DNA from: Vibrio sp. 99-70-13A1 | Lineage (GTDB): Bacteria; Pseudomonadota; Gammaproteobacteria; Enterobacterales; Vibrionaceae | Assembly (NCBI RefSeq): GCF_013114625.1 | Contig: NZ_VTXD01000014.1 | Coordinates: forward strand, 85,726-149,725 | Length of the DNA stretch: 64,000 nt | Reading direction: 5' to 3' | Shown here: positions 39,295 through 49,824 of the stretch, piece after piece | Numbering within the stretch: the stretch's first letter is position 1 | Layout: each line of letters opens with the position of its first letter | Translations under genes and position numbers: made by a program | Notes under the pieces: model-generated | Database searches by the model: none | Told to the model about the DNA's origin: nothing | The model's input: the letters and a program-made list of their open reading frames with translations, nothing else

Positions 39295-41360
39295 ATTCGT
39301 TCATTACTTGTTGCCAGAGGTTCTTCACTTTTCAATTCATAGTGGTAATTCAATAATCGTTGAGTGACTTCACTTACGGGCAAAGGTTTATCAAATAGAT
39401 ACCCTTGAAATTGCTTACAGCCCAAGGCTTTTAATGACTCGAGCTCTGGTATTTCTTCCACCCCTTCCGCTATGACTTCTAGGTTTAACCGTTGTGCTGT
39501 CATGATGATTGTGTCGACAATTGCTTGATCACTTTCATCTAAGTGCAGCTGGGTGACAAAAGAGCGGTCTATTTTCAAAACATCAACAGCAAGGTGCTTT
39601 AAGTAGCGAAGAGAAGAGTAGCCAGTACCAAAGTCATCGATGGATATTTTTAAGTTATGTTCTTTCAACTGCGCCATTTTTCGGATGGCATCGTCGACAT
39701 TCTCAAGTAGCAAACTTTCAGTTATCTCCAACTCTATATTCTCCCCAGTGATGCCTGCCTGAGATAAAGTGTGAGTAATATGTTCGACAAAAGACTCTTG
39801 AGAAAATTGAAGTGGACTAATGTTGATGGCGAGACGATGGAAGCATTCAGGTAAAACACCTTGTTTCTCCCAACTTGCATATTGATAACAAGCTTGTTCA
39901 ATAATCCAGTCCCCAATTTTCAAAATTTGACCAGTTTCTTCTGCAATAGGCATAAATACACCAGGAGGCAGCAAACCACGTTCAGGGTGATTCCAGCGAA
40001 TTAAAGCTTCGACACCGATAATTTGATGTTTGTCATTCACTTGTGGTTGGTAGTAGAGCTCTAGCTGGTTTTTGCTCAATGCTTCATGTAAACCTTTCTC
40101 TATATCAAGAAAAGTTTCAACCTGAGCTTGCATCTCAGGTTCATAAAACATGTATTTATTTCGACCTGCCACTTTGGCCCGATAGAGCGCAGTATCGGCT
40201 TGGCGTAATACATCAATACTGGTTATCCCTTCTGAAGGGAACATCGAAATACCGATACTCACAGTACAATAAAGCTGGTGGTCATCAATTGAATAAGGGT
40301 TGGAAATTAAAGCCAGCAATTGTTTGGCCATATCTGGAGCTTGCTCGATTTTGATATCAGGCATTAAAATCGCAAATTCATCACCGCCTATTCGCGCAGC
40401 AATATCTTGTTCTTTTACCCAAGCTTCAATTCTCATCGAGATAGCTTTAATTAAGTGGTCCCCAATTGTGTGACCTAATGAATCATTGATGGTTTTGAAG
40501 CGGTCTAAGTCTAAATAAAATAATGCTCCAGATGTTTTAGATTTCATGGCTGAGCTAATAGTTTCATTCAGTTTATTCAACAATAGGCTACGGTTTGCTA
40601 GCCCGGTTAAGGTATCAAAATACGCAAGTTGATTGAGTTGGTTTTCTGCAGCTTCACGAGCTTGCCAGATGTTATGAAATGACGTGGCGAGACGGCTTAA
40701 TTCATCTTGCCGATTATTAGTAGGAAGCGGTAAGGCTGTTTGACGATCTTGAAGAGATTGCACCCATTCAATTAATGTGACGATTGGCTTTGACAGTTTG
40801 TAGTAGAAGAAAGCCAGTAAAATAGTGGTCAATAATATATTTCTAATAAGATCAAAAAAGAGTATCCGACTAGATTTGGAAATAAAGGCTTCTGCTATGG
40901 TTGAACCGTTGACTGAAAAATTCAACGTGCCGACGATAACGTTAGAGTTAGGCTGATGAAGTTCAGCGCTGTAAAAGGGAGTATCTGGTGTTAAAAAATC
41001 AGAAAGGAGGCGCGTCACAAGATCTTGTTGTCCGATGACTCGATCTTGTTTAGTCAACATGTCGCCAAAGTCATCAATAATAGCAACACTATAAATAGCT
41101 TTATCCATCATTAAGCTAGAGGCTACTTGATCTGCCAATAAATGATTAAGGTGGTACGCCGCCTGACTTGCATTCGAATAATTTTGCAATAGCTTGAATT
41201 GGTAATGGTCTTCAATGCGAGTTTGTTCTTGGTGTAAATCCACTACAATGTGGTAGAAGCTAAAAAACACCCCAAGAACAACTGAAACTAAGAAAACGGT
41301 TTTAGCCTGTTTAAATGCTAGCGAATGTATTTTTTTTGTTGTCGTCATACCTATAACCAT
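39288..41360 (-). CDS. Membrane HAMP-GGDEF-EAL c-di-GMP turnover protein
   Basis: 690 residues. TM1 is about 20-38, followed by a periplasmic sensor region of about 130 residues, TM2 at about 175-195, a HAMP-like linker, GGDEF at about 245-410 (GGDEFAILMPD intact) and EAL at about 420-670 (VEALIRWNHP, LEITESLLL, DDFGTGYSS, AEGVEE intact). It probably senses a periplasmic signal and changes c-di-GMP. The start could also be ATG 41348 (MTTTKK), with AGG very close; I keep 41360 with moderate certainty. Confidence 0.9.
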   Translation of the reverse strand: MVIGMTTTKKIHSLAFKQAKTVFLVSVVLGVFFSFYHIVVDLHQEQTRIEDHYQFKLLQNYSNASQAAYHLNHLLADQVASSLMMDKAIYSVAIIDDFGDMLTKQDRVIGQQDLVTRLLSDFLTPDTPFYSAELHQPNSNVIVGTLNFSVNGSTIAEAFISKSSRILFFDLIRNILLTTILLAFFYYKLSKPIVTLIEWVQSLQDRQTALPLPTNNRQDELSRLATSFHNIWQAREAAENQLNQLAYFDTLTGLANRSLLLNKLNETISSAMKSKTSGALFYLDLDRFKTINDSLGHTIGDHLIKAISMRIEAWVKEQDIAARIGGDEFAILMPDIKIEQAPDMAKQLLALISNPYSIDDHQLYCTVSIGISMFPSEGITSIDVLRQADTALYRAKVAGRNKYMFYEPEMQAQVETFLDIEKGLHEALSKNQLELYYQPQVNDKHQIIGVEALIRWNHPERGLLPPGVFMPIAEETGQILKIGDWIIEQACYQYASWEKQGVLPECFHRLAINISPLQFSQESFVEHITHTLSQAGITGENIELEITESLLLENVDDAIRKMAQLKEHNLKISIDDFGTGYSSLRYLKHLAVDVLKIDRSFVTQLHLDESDQAIVDTIIMTAQRLNLEVIAEGVEEIPELESLKALGCKQFQGYLFDKPLPVSEVTQRLLNYHYELKSEEPLATSNERMS

Positions 41361-41583
41361 TGTCTGCCACTTATTTAGTTATAGCTCATATTTATTGATA
41401 ATTTGATCATCTACCGTAATTTCATCGACATTGCATCAAAGGTTGTGGTCGAAGCTTATACACAGACAAGTTGCCCATTGAGTAAATATAGGGGAAAATA
41501 CGCCGCAATAGATTCGTCCAGCTCACTTTCTTACAATTTTTGTAATTGTCTGAGACGTAGGCCAACCAAAGAAGATCACATTC

Positions 41584-43173
41584 ATGTCAAATACTCCATT
41601 TATTGGTGAAGTTTCTAAACGTAGAACTTTCGCCATTATCTCTCACCCGGATGCGGGTAAAACCACGATTACTGAAAAAGTACTTTTATTCGGAAACGCG
41701 ATTCAAAAAGCGGGTACCGTTAAAGGTCGTGGCTCTAACCAGCATGCAAAATCTGACTGGATGGAGATGGAAAAGGAACGTGGTATCTCGGTTACTACGT
41801 CTGTGATGCAATTCCCATTCAATGACTGCCTAGTAAACCTACTCGATACTCCTGGACACGAAGACTTCTCGGAAGATACTTACCGTACTTTAACAGCGGT
41901 TGATTCTTGCTTGATGGTGATTGATGCAGCGAAAGGTGTCGAAGACCGTACTCGTAAATTGATGGAAGTTACTCGTCTGCGTGATACGCCAATCGTTACG
42001 TTTATGAACAAACTTGACCGTGACGTGCGTGATCCAATGGAAGTACTTGATGAAGTGGAAAGCGAACTAGGTATGGCTTGTGCTCCAATCTCATGGCCAA
42101 TTGGTTGTGGTAAAGAGTTTAAAGGTGTTTACCATATTCACCGTGATGAGACGATCTTATACGAATCTGGGCACGGTCATGAAATCCAAGAAGTTCGCAT
42201 CATTAAAGGGTTAGATAACCCAGAATTAGATGTTGCTGTTGGTGAAGACCTTGCTGGAAGTGTTCGTGAAGAGCTAGAGCTAGTCATTGGTGCATGTCCT
42301 GAGTTTGATCATGAGCTTTTCTTAGCCGGTGAGTTAACGCCAGTTTACTTTGGTACAGCACTAGGTAACTTTGGTGTGGATCATATGCTAGATGGTTTGA
42401 CTGAGTGGGCTCCTGGTCCACAAACTCGTCAAGCAAATGAGCGTGAAGTAGTCGCAACAGAAGAAAAATTCTCTGGTTTCGTATTTAAGATCCAAGCAAA
42501 CATGGATCCTAAGCACCGTGACCGTATCGCATTTATGCGAATTGTTTCGGGTACTTACAACCAAGGTATGAAGATGAACCATGTTCGTACTGGTAAGAAC
42601 GTAAGTATTTCAGATGCGGTAACGTTTATGGCGGGTGACCGTTCTCGTGCTGAAAAAGCATACGCGGGCGACATCATTGGTTTACACAACCACGGTACAA
42701 TCCAGATTGGTGATACTTTTACTCAAGGTGAAAGCCTTAAGTTTTCTGGTATTCCTAACTTTGCACCTGAATTATTCCGTCGTATTCGCTTACGTGATCC
42801 TCTTAAGCAAAAGCAGCTTCTCAAAGGTTTGGTTCAATTATCTGAAGAAGGTGCGGTTCAAGTCTTCCGCCCACTGCAAAATAACGACCTAATTGTTGGC
42901 GCGGTTGGTGTACTTCAGTTTGATGTGGTTGTGGCTCGTTTGAAAGCAGAGTACAACGTAGAAGCGATCTATGAAGGTGTTAACGTTGCAACAGCTCGCT
43001 GGGTTGAATGCGATGACGTGAAAAAGCTGGAAGAGTTTAAGCGTAAGAGCCAAGCTAACTTAGCATTAGATGGTGGTGACAACCTTTCTTATATTGCTCC
43101 AACGATGGTAAACCTTAACCTAGCGTCAGAACGCTTCCCAGAAGTTGAGTTCCGTGCAACACGCGAGCACTAA
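41584..43173 (+). CDS. prfC: Peptide chain release factor 3
   Basis: GTPase that recycles RF1/RF2 from terminating ribosomes. It has 529 residues. The P-loop [13 protein letters not shown] is at about 19-31; [14 protein letters not shown] and NKLDRD complete the G motifs. EF-G-like domains II and III follow. It is preceded by a long 5' region from 41361 in which I see no second gene. Confidence 0.97.
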   Translation: MSNTPFIGEVSKRRTFAIISHPDAGKTTITEKVLLFGNAIQKAGTVKGRGSNQHAKSDWMEMEKERGISVTTSVMQFPFNDCLVNLLDTPGHEDFSEDTYRTLTAVDSCLMVIDAAKGVEDRTRKLMEVTRLRDTPIVTFMNKLDRDVRDPMEVLDEVESELGMACAPISWPIGCGKEFKGVYHIHRDETILYESGHGHEIQEVRIIKGLDNPELDVAVGEDLAGSVREELELVIGACPEFDHELFLAGELTPVYFGTALGNFGVDHMLDGLTEWAPGPQTRQANEREVVATEEKFSGFVFKIQANMDPKHRDRIAFMRIVSGTYNQGMKMNHVRTGKNVSISDAVTFMAGDRSRAEKAYAGDIIGLHNHGTIQIGDTFTQGESLKFSGIPNFAPELFRRIRLRDPLKQKQLLKGLVQLSEEGAVQVFRPLQNNDLIVGAVGVLQFDVVVARLKAEYNVEAIYEGVNVATARWVECDDVKKLEEFKRKSQANLALDGGDNLSYIAPTMVNLNLASERFPEVEFRATREH

Positions 43174-43225
43174 TAAATTCAATAACAATTGCCTTTGTGC
43201 TTAGTCACGATGTGTAGATTTGATA

Positions 43226-43258
43226 AAAACGCCTATTGTTCAGCAATAGGCGTTTTTT
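43226..43258 (+). terminator. Terminator of prfC
   Basis: Perfect 13-bp stem AAAACGCCTATTG / CAATAGGCGTTTT with a 5-base loop and T-run. Confidence 0.94.
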
Positions 43259-43349
43259 TATACTCGAAATATTATCTTTGTGATTTTTAACTTCATTCAT
43301 TTAGACGTTATGACATTACAGGAAACAAACACATGTGTGAGAGGCTGCG

Positions 43350-43523
43350 ATGTTGAGTTGGTTAAAATTATTAGTAAGGCGATATGACAAGTGGTGTGAA
43401 GAACTTGGCTTAACACCTGAAAACAAGCGTAGTTGTGTTCCGCATCGAACTGACCCTATTAATGCTGATGAGGAAACCACTAATACAAAGGCAGAACAGC
43501 CCAACGAGAAACACCATGACTAA
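43350..43523 (+). CDS. Small conserved-looking protein (DUF5363-like), 57 aa
   Basis: ATG 43350 with GAGGCT upstream opens a 57-codon frame: MLSWLKLLVRRYDKWCEEL, then GLTPENKRSCVPH and a Glu/Thr-rich tail. The amphipathic start with W/Y/C residues and the ENKRSCVP motif resemble small gammaproteobacterial DUF5363 proteins, as I recall them. Its stop overlaps the TatD-family start by 8 bases, so it is probably translationally coupled to that gene. Function unknown. Confidence 0.72.
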   Translation: MLSWLKLLVRRYDKWCEELGLTPENKRSCVPHRTDPINADEETTNTKAEQPNEKHHD

Positions 43524-44292
43524 TTTGTTTGATACCCATTGTCATTTAGATTTTGAGATTTTCAATGACGATGTTGAACAGTATCTTGCCGATGCTGGAA
43601 AGTCGAATGTGACTAAATTCATGGTGCCTGCAATTGGAGAAGCCAATTGGATTCGCCTTCATGACATTGCTCAACAATATAGCAATGTATATTTCGCTGT
43701 TGGTTTTCATCCTTATTTTTTGAATGATTACACATCATCTCAGTTAGATTCTCTGAGAGATTTCCTGACTCAACGCTCTGAACAATGTGTGGCAATTGGG
43801 GAGTGTGGTTTAGATTTCGCGGTTGGTGTCGACGTCCAAAAACAAGAAGACTTTTTTATCGCTCAATTGAAATTAGCGACTGAGTTTACACTGCCTATTA
43901 TTGTGCATGAAAGGCAATCTCATAATCGTCTTATCCAACTCATTAAGCAGAATAAGTTTAAATGTGGCGGAGTAGTTCATGGGTTTTCTGGAAGTAAACA
44001 GCAGGCATTAGAGTGGATAAAGCTTGGTTTCTATATTGGAGTAGGGGGCACAATAACTTATCCAAGAGCAAAAAAGACGCGAACTACAATTTCAGATCTT
44101 CCTCTTGAATCGTTAGTACTAGAAACGGATGCGCCGGATATGCCTTTCAATGGGCAGCAAGGTAAGCCAAATCATTCGAGATATTTAGATGTTTTACTGA
44201 ATGAACTCGCTTTGCTTAGAAAAGAAACAAAGCAATCGGTTGCAGTGCAAATCTGGAAAAACAGCCATTTGCTATTCGATATCTGTGAATAA
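43516..44292 (+). CDS. yjjV: TatD-family metal-dependent hydrolase, YjjV-like
   Basis: Metal-dependent DNase/hydrolase of 258 residues. Metal ligands are seen in DTHCHLDFE, GECGLDF, HERQSHN, VVHGFSG and ETDAPDMP, the complete TatD set. Start ATG 43516 (MTNLFDTHCHLD) overlaps the small upstream gene; a longer in-frame reading back to 43435 is rejected since it only re-reads that small gene in another frame. Confidence 0.93.
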   Translation: MTNLFDTHCHLDFEIFNDDVEQYLADAGKSNVTKFMVPAIGEANWIRLHDIAQQYSNVYFAVGFHPYFLNDYTSSQLDSLRDFLTQRSEQCVAIGECGLDFAVGVDVQKQEDFFIAQLKLATEFTLPIIVHERQSHNRLIQLIKQNKFKCGGVVHGFSGSKQQALEWIKLGFYIGVGGTITYPRAKKTRTTISDLPLESLVLETDAPDMPFNGQQGKPNHSRYLDVLLNELALLRKETKQSVAVQIWKNSHLLFDICE

Positions 44293-44336
44293 AATCTGAA
44301 TATTTTGTTTATCGTTTGCTTTGATTACACCTCGCT

Positions 44337-44431
44337 TGTGATCTGACTCACAGATGCGTGTGAATGATTCATGAATCTTATACCAAAGTGTGAGGACGGC
44401 ATTACTTTATTAGTGGTCGCATGAGTATAAT
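44337..44431 (+). promoter_or_regulatory. nupC promoter with two CRP-like sites in deoP2 spacing
   Basis: A perfect CRP core TGTGA-TCTGAC-TCACA is at 44337-44352 (centre 44344.5). A half-matching TGTGA-N6-CATTA is at 44389-44404 (centre 44396.5). The -10 box TATAAT is at 44426-44431, implying a start near 44438, so the sites lie near -93.5 and -41.5. The 36 bases between could hold a CytR-type repressor, as in E. coli deoP2; that is inference. Confidence 0.7.
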
Positions 44432-44496
44432 TGCTCCCGCTTTATAGCTCCATTTTGTCACACGCCAATCAATAACTAATAAGGAAGTCATAAACT

Positions 44497-45759
44497 ATGA
44501 GCCTGTTTATGAGCCTCGTCGGAATGTTCGCACTGATCGCAATCGCAGTCCTACTATCCGACAACCGCAAAGCAATTAATATCAGAACAGTGGCTGGCGC
44601 TTTCGCTATCCAATTCGCACTTGGTGCATTCGTACTTTACATCCCTTGGGGTCGTGATCTACTTGCAGGTTTCTCTGCTGGTGTAGCAAACGTGATCGAC
44701 TACGGTAAAGATGGTACTGGCTTCCTATTTGGTAGCCTAGTTAACTTCTCAGTTGACGGTATCGGTTTCATCTTTGCATTCCAAGTTCTACCTACACTAA
44801 TCTTCTTCTCTGCTCTAATCTCTGTACTTTACTACATTGGTGCGATGCAAGTTGTAATCAAGGTTCTTGGTGGTGGTCTTCAGAAAGCTCTAGGTACTTC
44901 TCGCGCCGAGTCTATGTCTGCAGCAGCAAACATCTTCGTTGGTCAAACGGAAGCTCCTTTAGTTGTTCGCCCATTTGTTCCTAAAATGACTAACTCTGAA
45001 CTATTCGCAGTAATGTGCGGTGGTTTAGCGTCTGTTGCTGGTGGTGTACTAGCGGGTTACGCATCTATGGGTGTACCTCTAGAATACCTAGTTGCAGCGT
45101 CATTCATGGCAGCACCTGGTGGTCTACTATTCGCTAAAATCATCAAGCCTGAAACTGATGAAGTTGACGAGAACCTAGGTTCTGACATCGACGGTGGCGA
45201 CGACAAGCCTGCTAACGTTATCGATGCAGCTGCTGGCGGTGCTTCTGTTGGTCTACAACTAGCACTTAACGTAGGTGCAATGCTACTAGCATTCATCGGT
45301 CTAATCGCTCTTATCAACGGTATCCTAGGTGGCATCGGTGGTTGGTTCGGTATGGAAAACCTAACGCTAGAACTTCTTCTAGGTTACATCTTCGCTCCAC
45401 TAGCATTCATCATTGGTGTGCCATGGGAAGAAGCAACTATTGCTGGTTCTTTCATTGGTCAGAAGACAGTTGTTAACGAATTCGTTGCATACCTGAACTT
45501 CGTACCATACATCGGTGAAAACGCTCAAATCGTTGAAGCGACTGGTCAAGTAATGTCTGTTAAGACTCAAGCAATTATCTCGTTCGCTCTATGTGGTTTC
45601 GCAAACCTTTCTTCTATTGCGATTCTTCTAGGTGGTTTAGGTGGTATTGCTCCAAACCGTCGTCACGACATCGCACGTATGGGTGTTAAAGCGGTTGTAG
45701 CTGGTACTCTATCTAACCTGATGGCAGCAACAATTGCTGGCTTCTTCCTATCTTTCTAA
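44497..45759 (+). CDS. nupC: Concentrative nucleoside transporter, NupC family
   Basis: Ion-coupled nucleoside importer of the inner membrane. It has 420 residues with about 8-10 hydrophobic segments. Family motifs are seen: GQTEAPLVVRPF (about 149-160), the gate-like NVGAMLLAFIGLIALIN, and GVPWEEA. Very strong codon bias suggests high expression. The upstream CRP-type sites and the downstream deo genes fit import of nucleosides for catabolism. Confidence 0.94.
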   Translation: MSLFMSLVGMFALIAIAVLLSDNRKAINIRTVAGAFAIQFALGAFVLYIPWGRDLLAGFSAGVANVIDYGKDGTGFLFGSLVNFSVDGIGFIFAFQVLPTLIFFSALISVLYYIGAMQVVIKVLGGGLQKALGTSRAESMSAAANIFVGQTEAPLVVRPFVPKMTNSELFAVMCGGLASVAGGVLAGYASMGVPLEYLVAASFMAAPGGLLFAKIIKPETDEVDENLGSDIDGGDDKPANVIDAAAGGASVGLQLALNVGAMLLAFIGLIALINGILGGIGGWFGMENLTLELLLGYIFAPLAFIIGVPWEEATIAGSFIGQKTVVNEFVAYLNFVPYIGENAQIVEATGQVMSVKTQAIISFALCGFANLSSIAILLGGLGGIAPNRRHDIARMGVKAVVAGTLSNLMAATIAGFFLSF

Positions 45760-45797
45760 TTCGTTAGAAATCGATATATAGACGCCATTATAATATC

Positions 45798-45834
45798 GCC
45801 CCGTAGCAAGAAATTGCTACGGGGCTTTTTTGTT
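45798..45834 (+). terminator. Terminator of nupC
   Basis: Perfect 12-bp stem GCCCCGTAGCAA / TTGCTACGGGGC with a 4-base loop and T-run. Confidence 0.95.
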
Positions 45835-46355
45835 TTAGAAGGTAAGGAATTGTTCATACTGAATGGAAGAGTGATAGTTTTTATCTTAGATATTCATTGA
45901 ATAAATGCCGCTTTCTAATTTATTTTGAGATACAAACCGTTTGCGTTCTAAGGAGCACTACAAATTTGGGGCTGATACCTATAATGTATAAGCTTAAGAG
46001 ATAGGATTCTCTTCTTGGCTTTACACTGGTAATTCTAAATATCCTCTCCCTATAGGTGATATTGGGTTTTATTAGACTAGGAATTTAGCCATAATTAGTT
46101 TTCGTTAAATTTAGCTTAGCTAGATTTGACTTAAGCTATAGATGTTAGACACAACATGACTGAATTGTTGTGCCATAGACCAAACTGGTACTGTGCGGTG
46201 ACAAGGATAGCAATTGATAATGCAGTAGTGTGTTATCAAGTCTTCAGGGAACCAAGTCCGTTCATTGGTGACTACTGAGCAATTTTTAATTCTCCATCTA
46301 TACTGGATGGGGGGCAAAGTAGTTAACTATTTGAATATATTGATCGGAGATAGAA
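45835..46355 (+). promoter_or_regulatory. Long intergenic control region of the deo operon
   Basis: About 520 bases without a supportable gene. A TATAAT is at 45980-45985. At 46150-46172 CACAACA and TGTTGTG form a perfect inverted repeat with a 9-base spacer, next to TGTTAGA (46143), which equals one arm of the E. coli deo operator. No clear CRP site is seen here. RBS for deoC is GGAG at 46345-46348. Confidence 0.5.
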
Positions 46356-47132
46356 ATGAGCGATTTAAAAGCAGCAGCTCTACGTGCACTTAAACTTATG
46401 GACCTAACTACGTTGAATGACGACGACACGAATGAAAAAGTGATCGCTCTTTGTCATGACGCGAAGACTGCAGTGGGCAACACAGCTGCAATCTGTATCT
46501 ACCCTCGCTTTATTCCTATTGCTAAGAAGACATTACGTGAGCAAGGTACGCCAGAAGTTCGTATTGCTACTGTAACTAACTTCCCTCACGGTAATGACGA
46601 CATCGATATTGCTGTTACAGAAACAAAAGCAGCAGTTGCGTACGGCGCAGATGAAGTTGACGTTGTATTCCCTTACCGCGCATTAATTGCTGGTAACGAA
46701 GAAGTTGGTTTCAACTTAGTTAAACAGTGTAAAGCGGCTTGTGGTGATATCACTCTTAAAGTGATCATCGAAACGGGTGAGCTAAAAGAAGAAGCTCTAA
46801 TCAAGAAAGCATCTCAAATCTGTATTGAAGCAGGCGCTGACTTTATTAAAACTTCTACTGGTAAAGTGCCAGTAAACGCAACACCTGAATTTGCACGCAT
46901 GATGCTTGAAGTTATTCGTGACATGGGTGTAGCAAAAACAGTTGGTTTTAAACCTGCTGGTGGCGTTCGTACAGCTGAAGATGCACAAGCATACTTAGCA
47001 ATGGCTGACGAGCTATTAGGCGCAGAATGGGCTGATAACATGCACTACCGTTTTGGTGCTTCAAGCCTTCTGACTAACCTACTTAATACATTAGAAGTGA
47101 CAGACCAAACTGCAGATCCTGCAGCATACTAA
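46356..47132 (+). CDS. deoC: Deoxyribose-phosphate aldolase
   Basis: Class I aldolase splitting 2-deoxyribose-5-P into glyceraldehyde-3-P and acetaldehyde. It has 258 residues. Schiff-base Lys165 lies in DFIKTSTGK, the catalytic lysine partner K199 in TVGFKPAGG, and D102 in DEVDVVFP. First gene of the deo operon; fed by the products of DeoA, DeoD and DeoB. Confidence 0.98.
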   Translation: MSDLKAAALRALKLMDLTTLNDDDTNEKVIALCHDAKTAVGNTAAICIYPRFIPIAKKTLREQGTPEVRIATVTNFPHGNDDIDIAVTETKAAVAYGADEVDVVFPYRALIAGNEEVGFNLVKQCKAACGDITLKVIIETGELKEEALIKKASQICIEAGADFIKTSTGKVPVNATPEFARMMLEVIRDMGVAKTVGFKPAGGVRTAEDAQAYLAMADELLGAEWADNMHYRFGASSLLTNLLNTLEVTDQTADPAAY

Positions 47133-47170
47133 TTTACCCAATCGGGTATAAAACAATTAAGTCTGTTTGA

Positions 47171-47193
47171 TGGAGTGGCGTTAAGCCACTCCA
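47171..47193 (+). promoter_or_regulatory. Intercistronic hairpin deoC-deoA
   Basis: Perfect 9-bp stem TGGAGTGGC-GTTAA-GCCACTCCA without a T-run. It lies between two operon genes and may stabilise the upstream mRNA or act as a pause site. Confidence 0.75.
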
Positions 47194-47244
47194 CATTACC
47201 TCTTTATCCTACAACCATACTCGCTCAGAGTTTGGGAGGCACTA

Positions 47245-48573
47245 ATGTATCTACCTCAAGAAATTATCCGTAAAAAACGCGACAACGAAGTTCTTACTAC
47301 TGAAGAAATCAATTTTTTCATTCAAGGCGTTGCTAAGAATGAAGTATCTGAAGGTCAAATTGCAGCATTCGCAATGGCTATTTTCTTCAATGAAATGTCT
47401 ATGCCAGAGCGTATTGCCCTAACTTGTGCGATGCGTGATTCAGGTATGGTCATTGATTGGAGCCACATGAATTTTGATGGTCCAATCGTTGATAAACACT
47501 CTACTGGTGGTGTGGGTGACGTAACTTCATTAATGCTTGGCCCTATGGTGGCAGCATGTGGTGGTTTCGTTCCAATGATTTCTGGACGTGGTCTAGGACA
47601 CACTGGCGGTACGCTAGACAAACTAGAATCCATTCCTGGTTACAACATTACTCCAACAAACGATGTTTTTGGTCAAGTGACTAAAGATGCTGGCGTTGCG
47701 ATCATCGGTCAAACGGGCGATCTAGCACCGGCTGACAAGCGCGTTTACGCGACTCGTGATATCACGGCAACAGTAGACAACATCTCGCTAATCACAGCTT
47801 CGATCCTATCTAAGAAATTGGCAGCTGGCCTTGATTCTCTAGTTATGGATGTAAAAGTAGGTTCAGGCGCATTCATGCCAACGTATGAAGCATCTGAAGA
47901 ACTTGCGAAGTCTATCGTTGCAGTAGCAAACGGTGCGGGCACGAAAACAACAGCAATCCTAACAGACATGAACCAAGTATTGGCTTCATCAGCTGGTAAT
48001 GCAGTTGAAGTACGTGAAGCGGTTCAATTCCTAACGGGTGCATACCGTAACCCTCGTTTATTAGAGATCACTCTAGCGTCATGTGCTGAAATGCTTGTGC
48101 TTGGTAACCTAGCGAAAGATTCAGATGAAGCTCGCGAAAAGCTGATGGCTGTACTGGATAACGGTAAAGCTGCAGAGTGCTTTGGTAAGATGGTTGCAGG
48201 GCTTGGTGGCCCAGCAGATTTCGTAGAAAACTACGATAATTACCTAGATAAAGCAGAAATTATTAAACCAGTGTATGCGTTAGAAAGCGGTGTCGTATCT
48301 GCGATGGATACGCGTGCAATTGGTATGGCTGTAGTTGGTATGGGTGGCGGTCGCCGCGTAGCAACAGACAGTATTGATTACGCTGTTGGTTTTGATAACT
48401 TCATTCGCCTAGGCGAAGTAGCAAGTGAAGATAAGCCACTAGCAATGATTCATGCTCGCAACGAACAACAGTGGCAAGAAGCCGCGACTGCATTACAAAA
48501 TGCAATCACTGTGGGCGGAGAATATACAGCAACTCCAGACGTTTACCGTCAGATTCGTTCTGAAGACGTTTAA
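47245..48573 (+). CDS. deoA: Thymidine phosphorylase
   Basis: Phosphorolysis of thymidine and deoxyuridine to base and deoxyribose-1-P. It has 442 residues. The phosphate-binding signature KHSTGGVGD (about 84-92) and [16 protein letters not shown] (the family signature, about 113-128) are intact. RBS GGGAGG. Spaced 112 bases from deoC with a hairpin, 21 bases from deoB. Confidence 0.98.
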   Translation: MYLPQEIIRKKRDNEVLTTEEINFFIQGVAKNEVSEGQIAAFAMAIFFNEMSMPERIALTCAMRDSGMVIDWSHMNFDGPIVDKHSTGGVGDVTSLMLGPMVAACGGFVPMISGRGLGHTGGTLDKLESIPGYNITPTNDVFGQVTKDAGVAIIGQTGDLAPADKRVYATRDITATVDNISLITASILSKKLAAGLDSLVMDVKVGSGAFMPTYEASEELAKSIVAVANGAGTKTTAILTDMNQVLASSAGNAVEVREAVQFLTGAYRNPRLLEITLASCAEMLVLGNLAKDSDEAREKLMAVLDNGKAAECFGKMVAGLGGPADFVENYDNYLDKAEIIKPVYALESGVVSAMDTRAIGMAVVGMGGGRRVATDSIDYAVGFDNFIRLGEVASEDKPLAMIHARNEQQWQEAATALQNAITVGGEYTATPDVYRQIRSEDV

Positions 48574-48594
48574 ATTACTCTGGTGGAGAGAGCA

Positions 48595-49815
48595 ATGAAA
48601 AGAGCATTTATTTTAGTTTTAGATTCATTCGGCATTGGCGAAACTGCAGATGCAGAGACATTTGGCGATGTAGGTTCTGACACTATGGGCCATATCGCAG
48701 ATCACTGTGATAAAGGCTTAGCAGACAACGCTGATCGTCAAGGTCCGCTAACATTACCTAACCTGTCTAAGCTTGGCTTAGCGATGGCTCATAAAGAGTC
48801 AACAGGTCGCTTTGCCCCTGGTATGGATGCAGATGCGGAAATTATTGGCGCATACGGTCATGCGGCAGAGCTGTCTTCTGGTAAAGACACACCTTCTGGT
48901 CACTGGGAAATTGCTGGTGTACCGGTATTGTTTGATTGGGGCTACTTCACTGATAAAGAGAACAGCTTCCCTAAAGAACTGACTGATCGCATTCTTGAGC
49001 GTGCTGGTTTATCTGACTTCTTAGGCAACTGTCACTCATCGGGTACTGAAATTCTAGATAACCTAGGTGAAGAACACATGAAGACTGGCTTACCAATCTT
49101 CTACACTTCAGCTGATTCAGTATTCCAGATCGCTTGTCATGAAGAGACATTCGGTCTTCAGAACCTGCTCGATCTTTGCCAAATTGCTCGCGAAGAGTTA
49201 GAAGATTACAACATTGGTCGTGTTATTGCGCGTCCGTTCATTGGTCCTGGAAAAGGTCAATTTGAGCGTACTGGTAACCGTCGTGACCTTTCTGTTGAGC
49301 CACCTGCGGCAACTGTTCTTCAGAAGCTTGTTGATGAGAAGGGCGGTAACGTTCACTCAATCGGTAAGATCTCTGATATCTATGCAGGTTGTGGTATTAC
49401 TCAAAAAACTAAAGCGACAGGTATTCCTGCTTTATTCGAAGCGACAAAAGAAGCAATCAAAGAAGCGGGCGATAACACTATCGTATTCACTAACTTTGTA
49501 GACTTCGACTCAGCTTACGGTCACCGCCGTGATGTTGCGGGTTACGCAGCAGCGCTTGAGTACTTTGACGGTCGTATCAATGAAGTGATTGATATGATGG
49601 AGCAAGATGACGTACTTATCCTAACTGCTGATCACGGTTGTGATCCGACATGGCCAGGAACTGATCATACACGTGAACATATCCCAGTGATTGTTTACGG
49701 TAAGAACATTCCAGCCGGCTCTTTAGGGCGTCGCGATACCTTTGCAGATATTGGTCAGAGTTTAGCAACATACTTTGGCACATCGGCGATGGGACACGGT
49801 ACAAGCTTTTTATAA
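48595..49815 (+). CDS. deoB: Phosphopentomutase
   Basis: Alkaline-phosphatase-superfamily enzyme converting (deoxy)ribose-1-P to the 5-phosphate. It has 406 residues. Metal ligands appear in [10 protein letters not shown] (N-terminal), [11 protein letters not shown], and C-terminal [21 protein letters not shown] use ATG 48595; the codon GTG four codons earlier is inside the GGTGGAGAG ribosome site. An apparent terminator separates it from deoD. Confidence 0.98.
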   Translation: MKRAFILVLDSFGIGETADAETFGDVGSDTMGHIADHCDKGLADNADRQGPLTLPNLSKLGLAMAHKESTGRFAPGMDADAEIIGAYGHAAELSSGKDTPSGHWEIAGVPVLFDWGYFTDKENSFPKELTDRILERAGLSDFLGNCHSSGTEILDNLGEEHMKTGLPIFYTSADSVFQIACHEETFGLQNLLDLCQIAREELEDYNIGRVIARPFIGPGKGQFERTGNRRDLSVEPPAATVLQKLVDEKGGNVHSIGKISDIYAGCGITQKTKATGIPALFEATKEAIKEAGDNTIVFTNFVDFDSAYGHRRDVAGYAAALEYFDGRINEVIDMMEQDDVLILTADHGCDPTWPGTDHTREHIPVIVYGKNIPAGSLGRRDTFADIGQSLATYFGTSAMGHGTSFL

Positions 49816-49824
49816 AAGTTAACT

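Noticed and set aside
41403..41609. 68-residue plus-strand ORF upstream of prfC
   Set aside because: It overlaps the prfC start, has no RBS and no recognisable domain.
43435..43515. N-terminal extension of the TatD-family gene
   Set aside because: It re-reads the small upstream gene in another frame and lacks an RBS; homologues start at MTNLFDTHCHLD.
46120..46317. 65-residue minus-strand ORF and an overlapping 40-codon plus-strand ORF before deoC
   Set aside because: Neither has an RBS or any family motif; codon use is unlike neighbours. I treat the region as regulatory.
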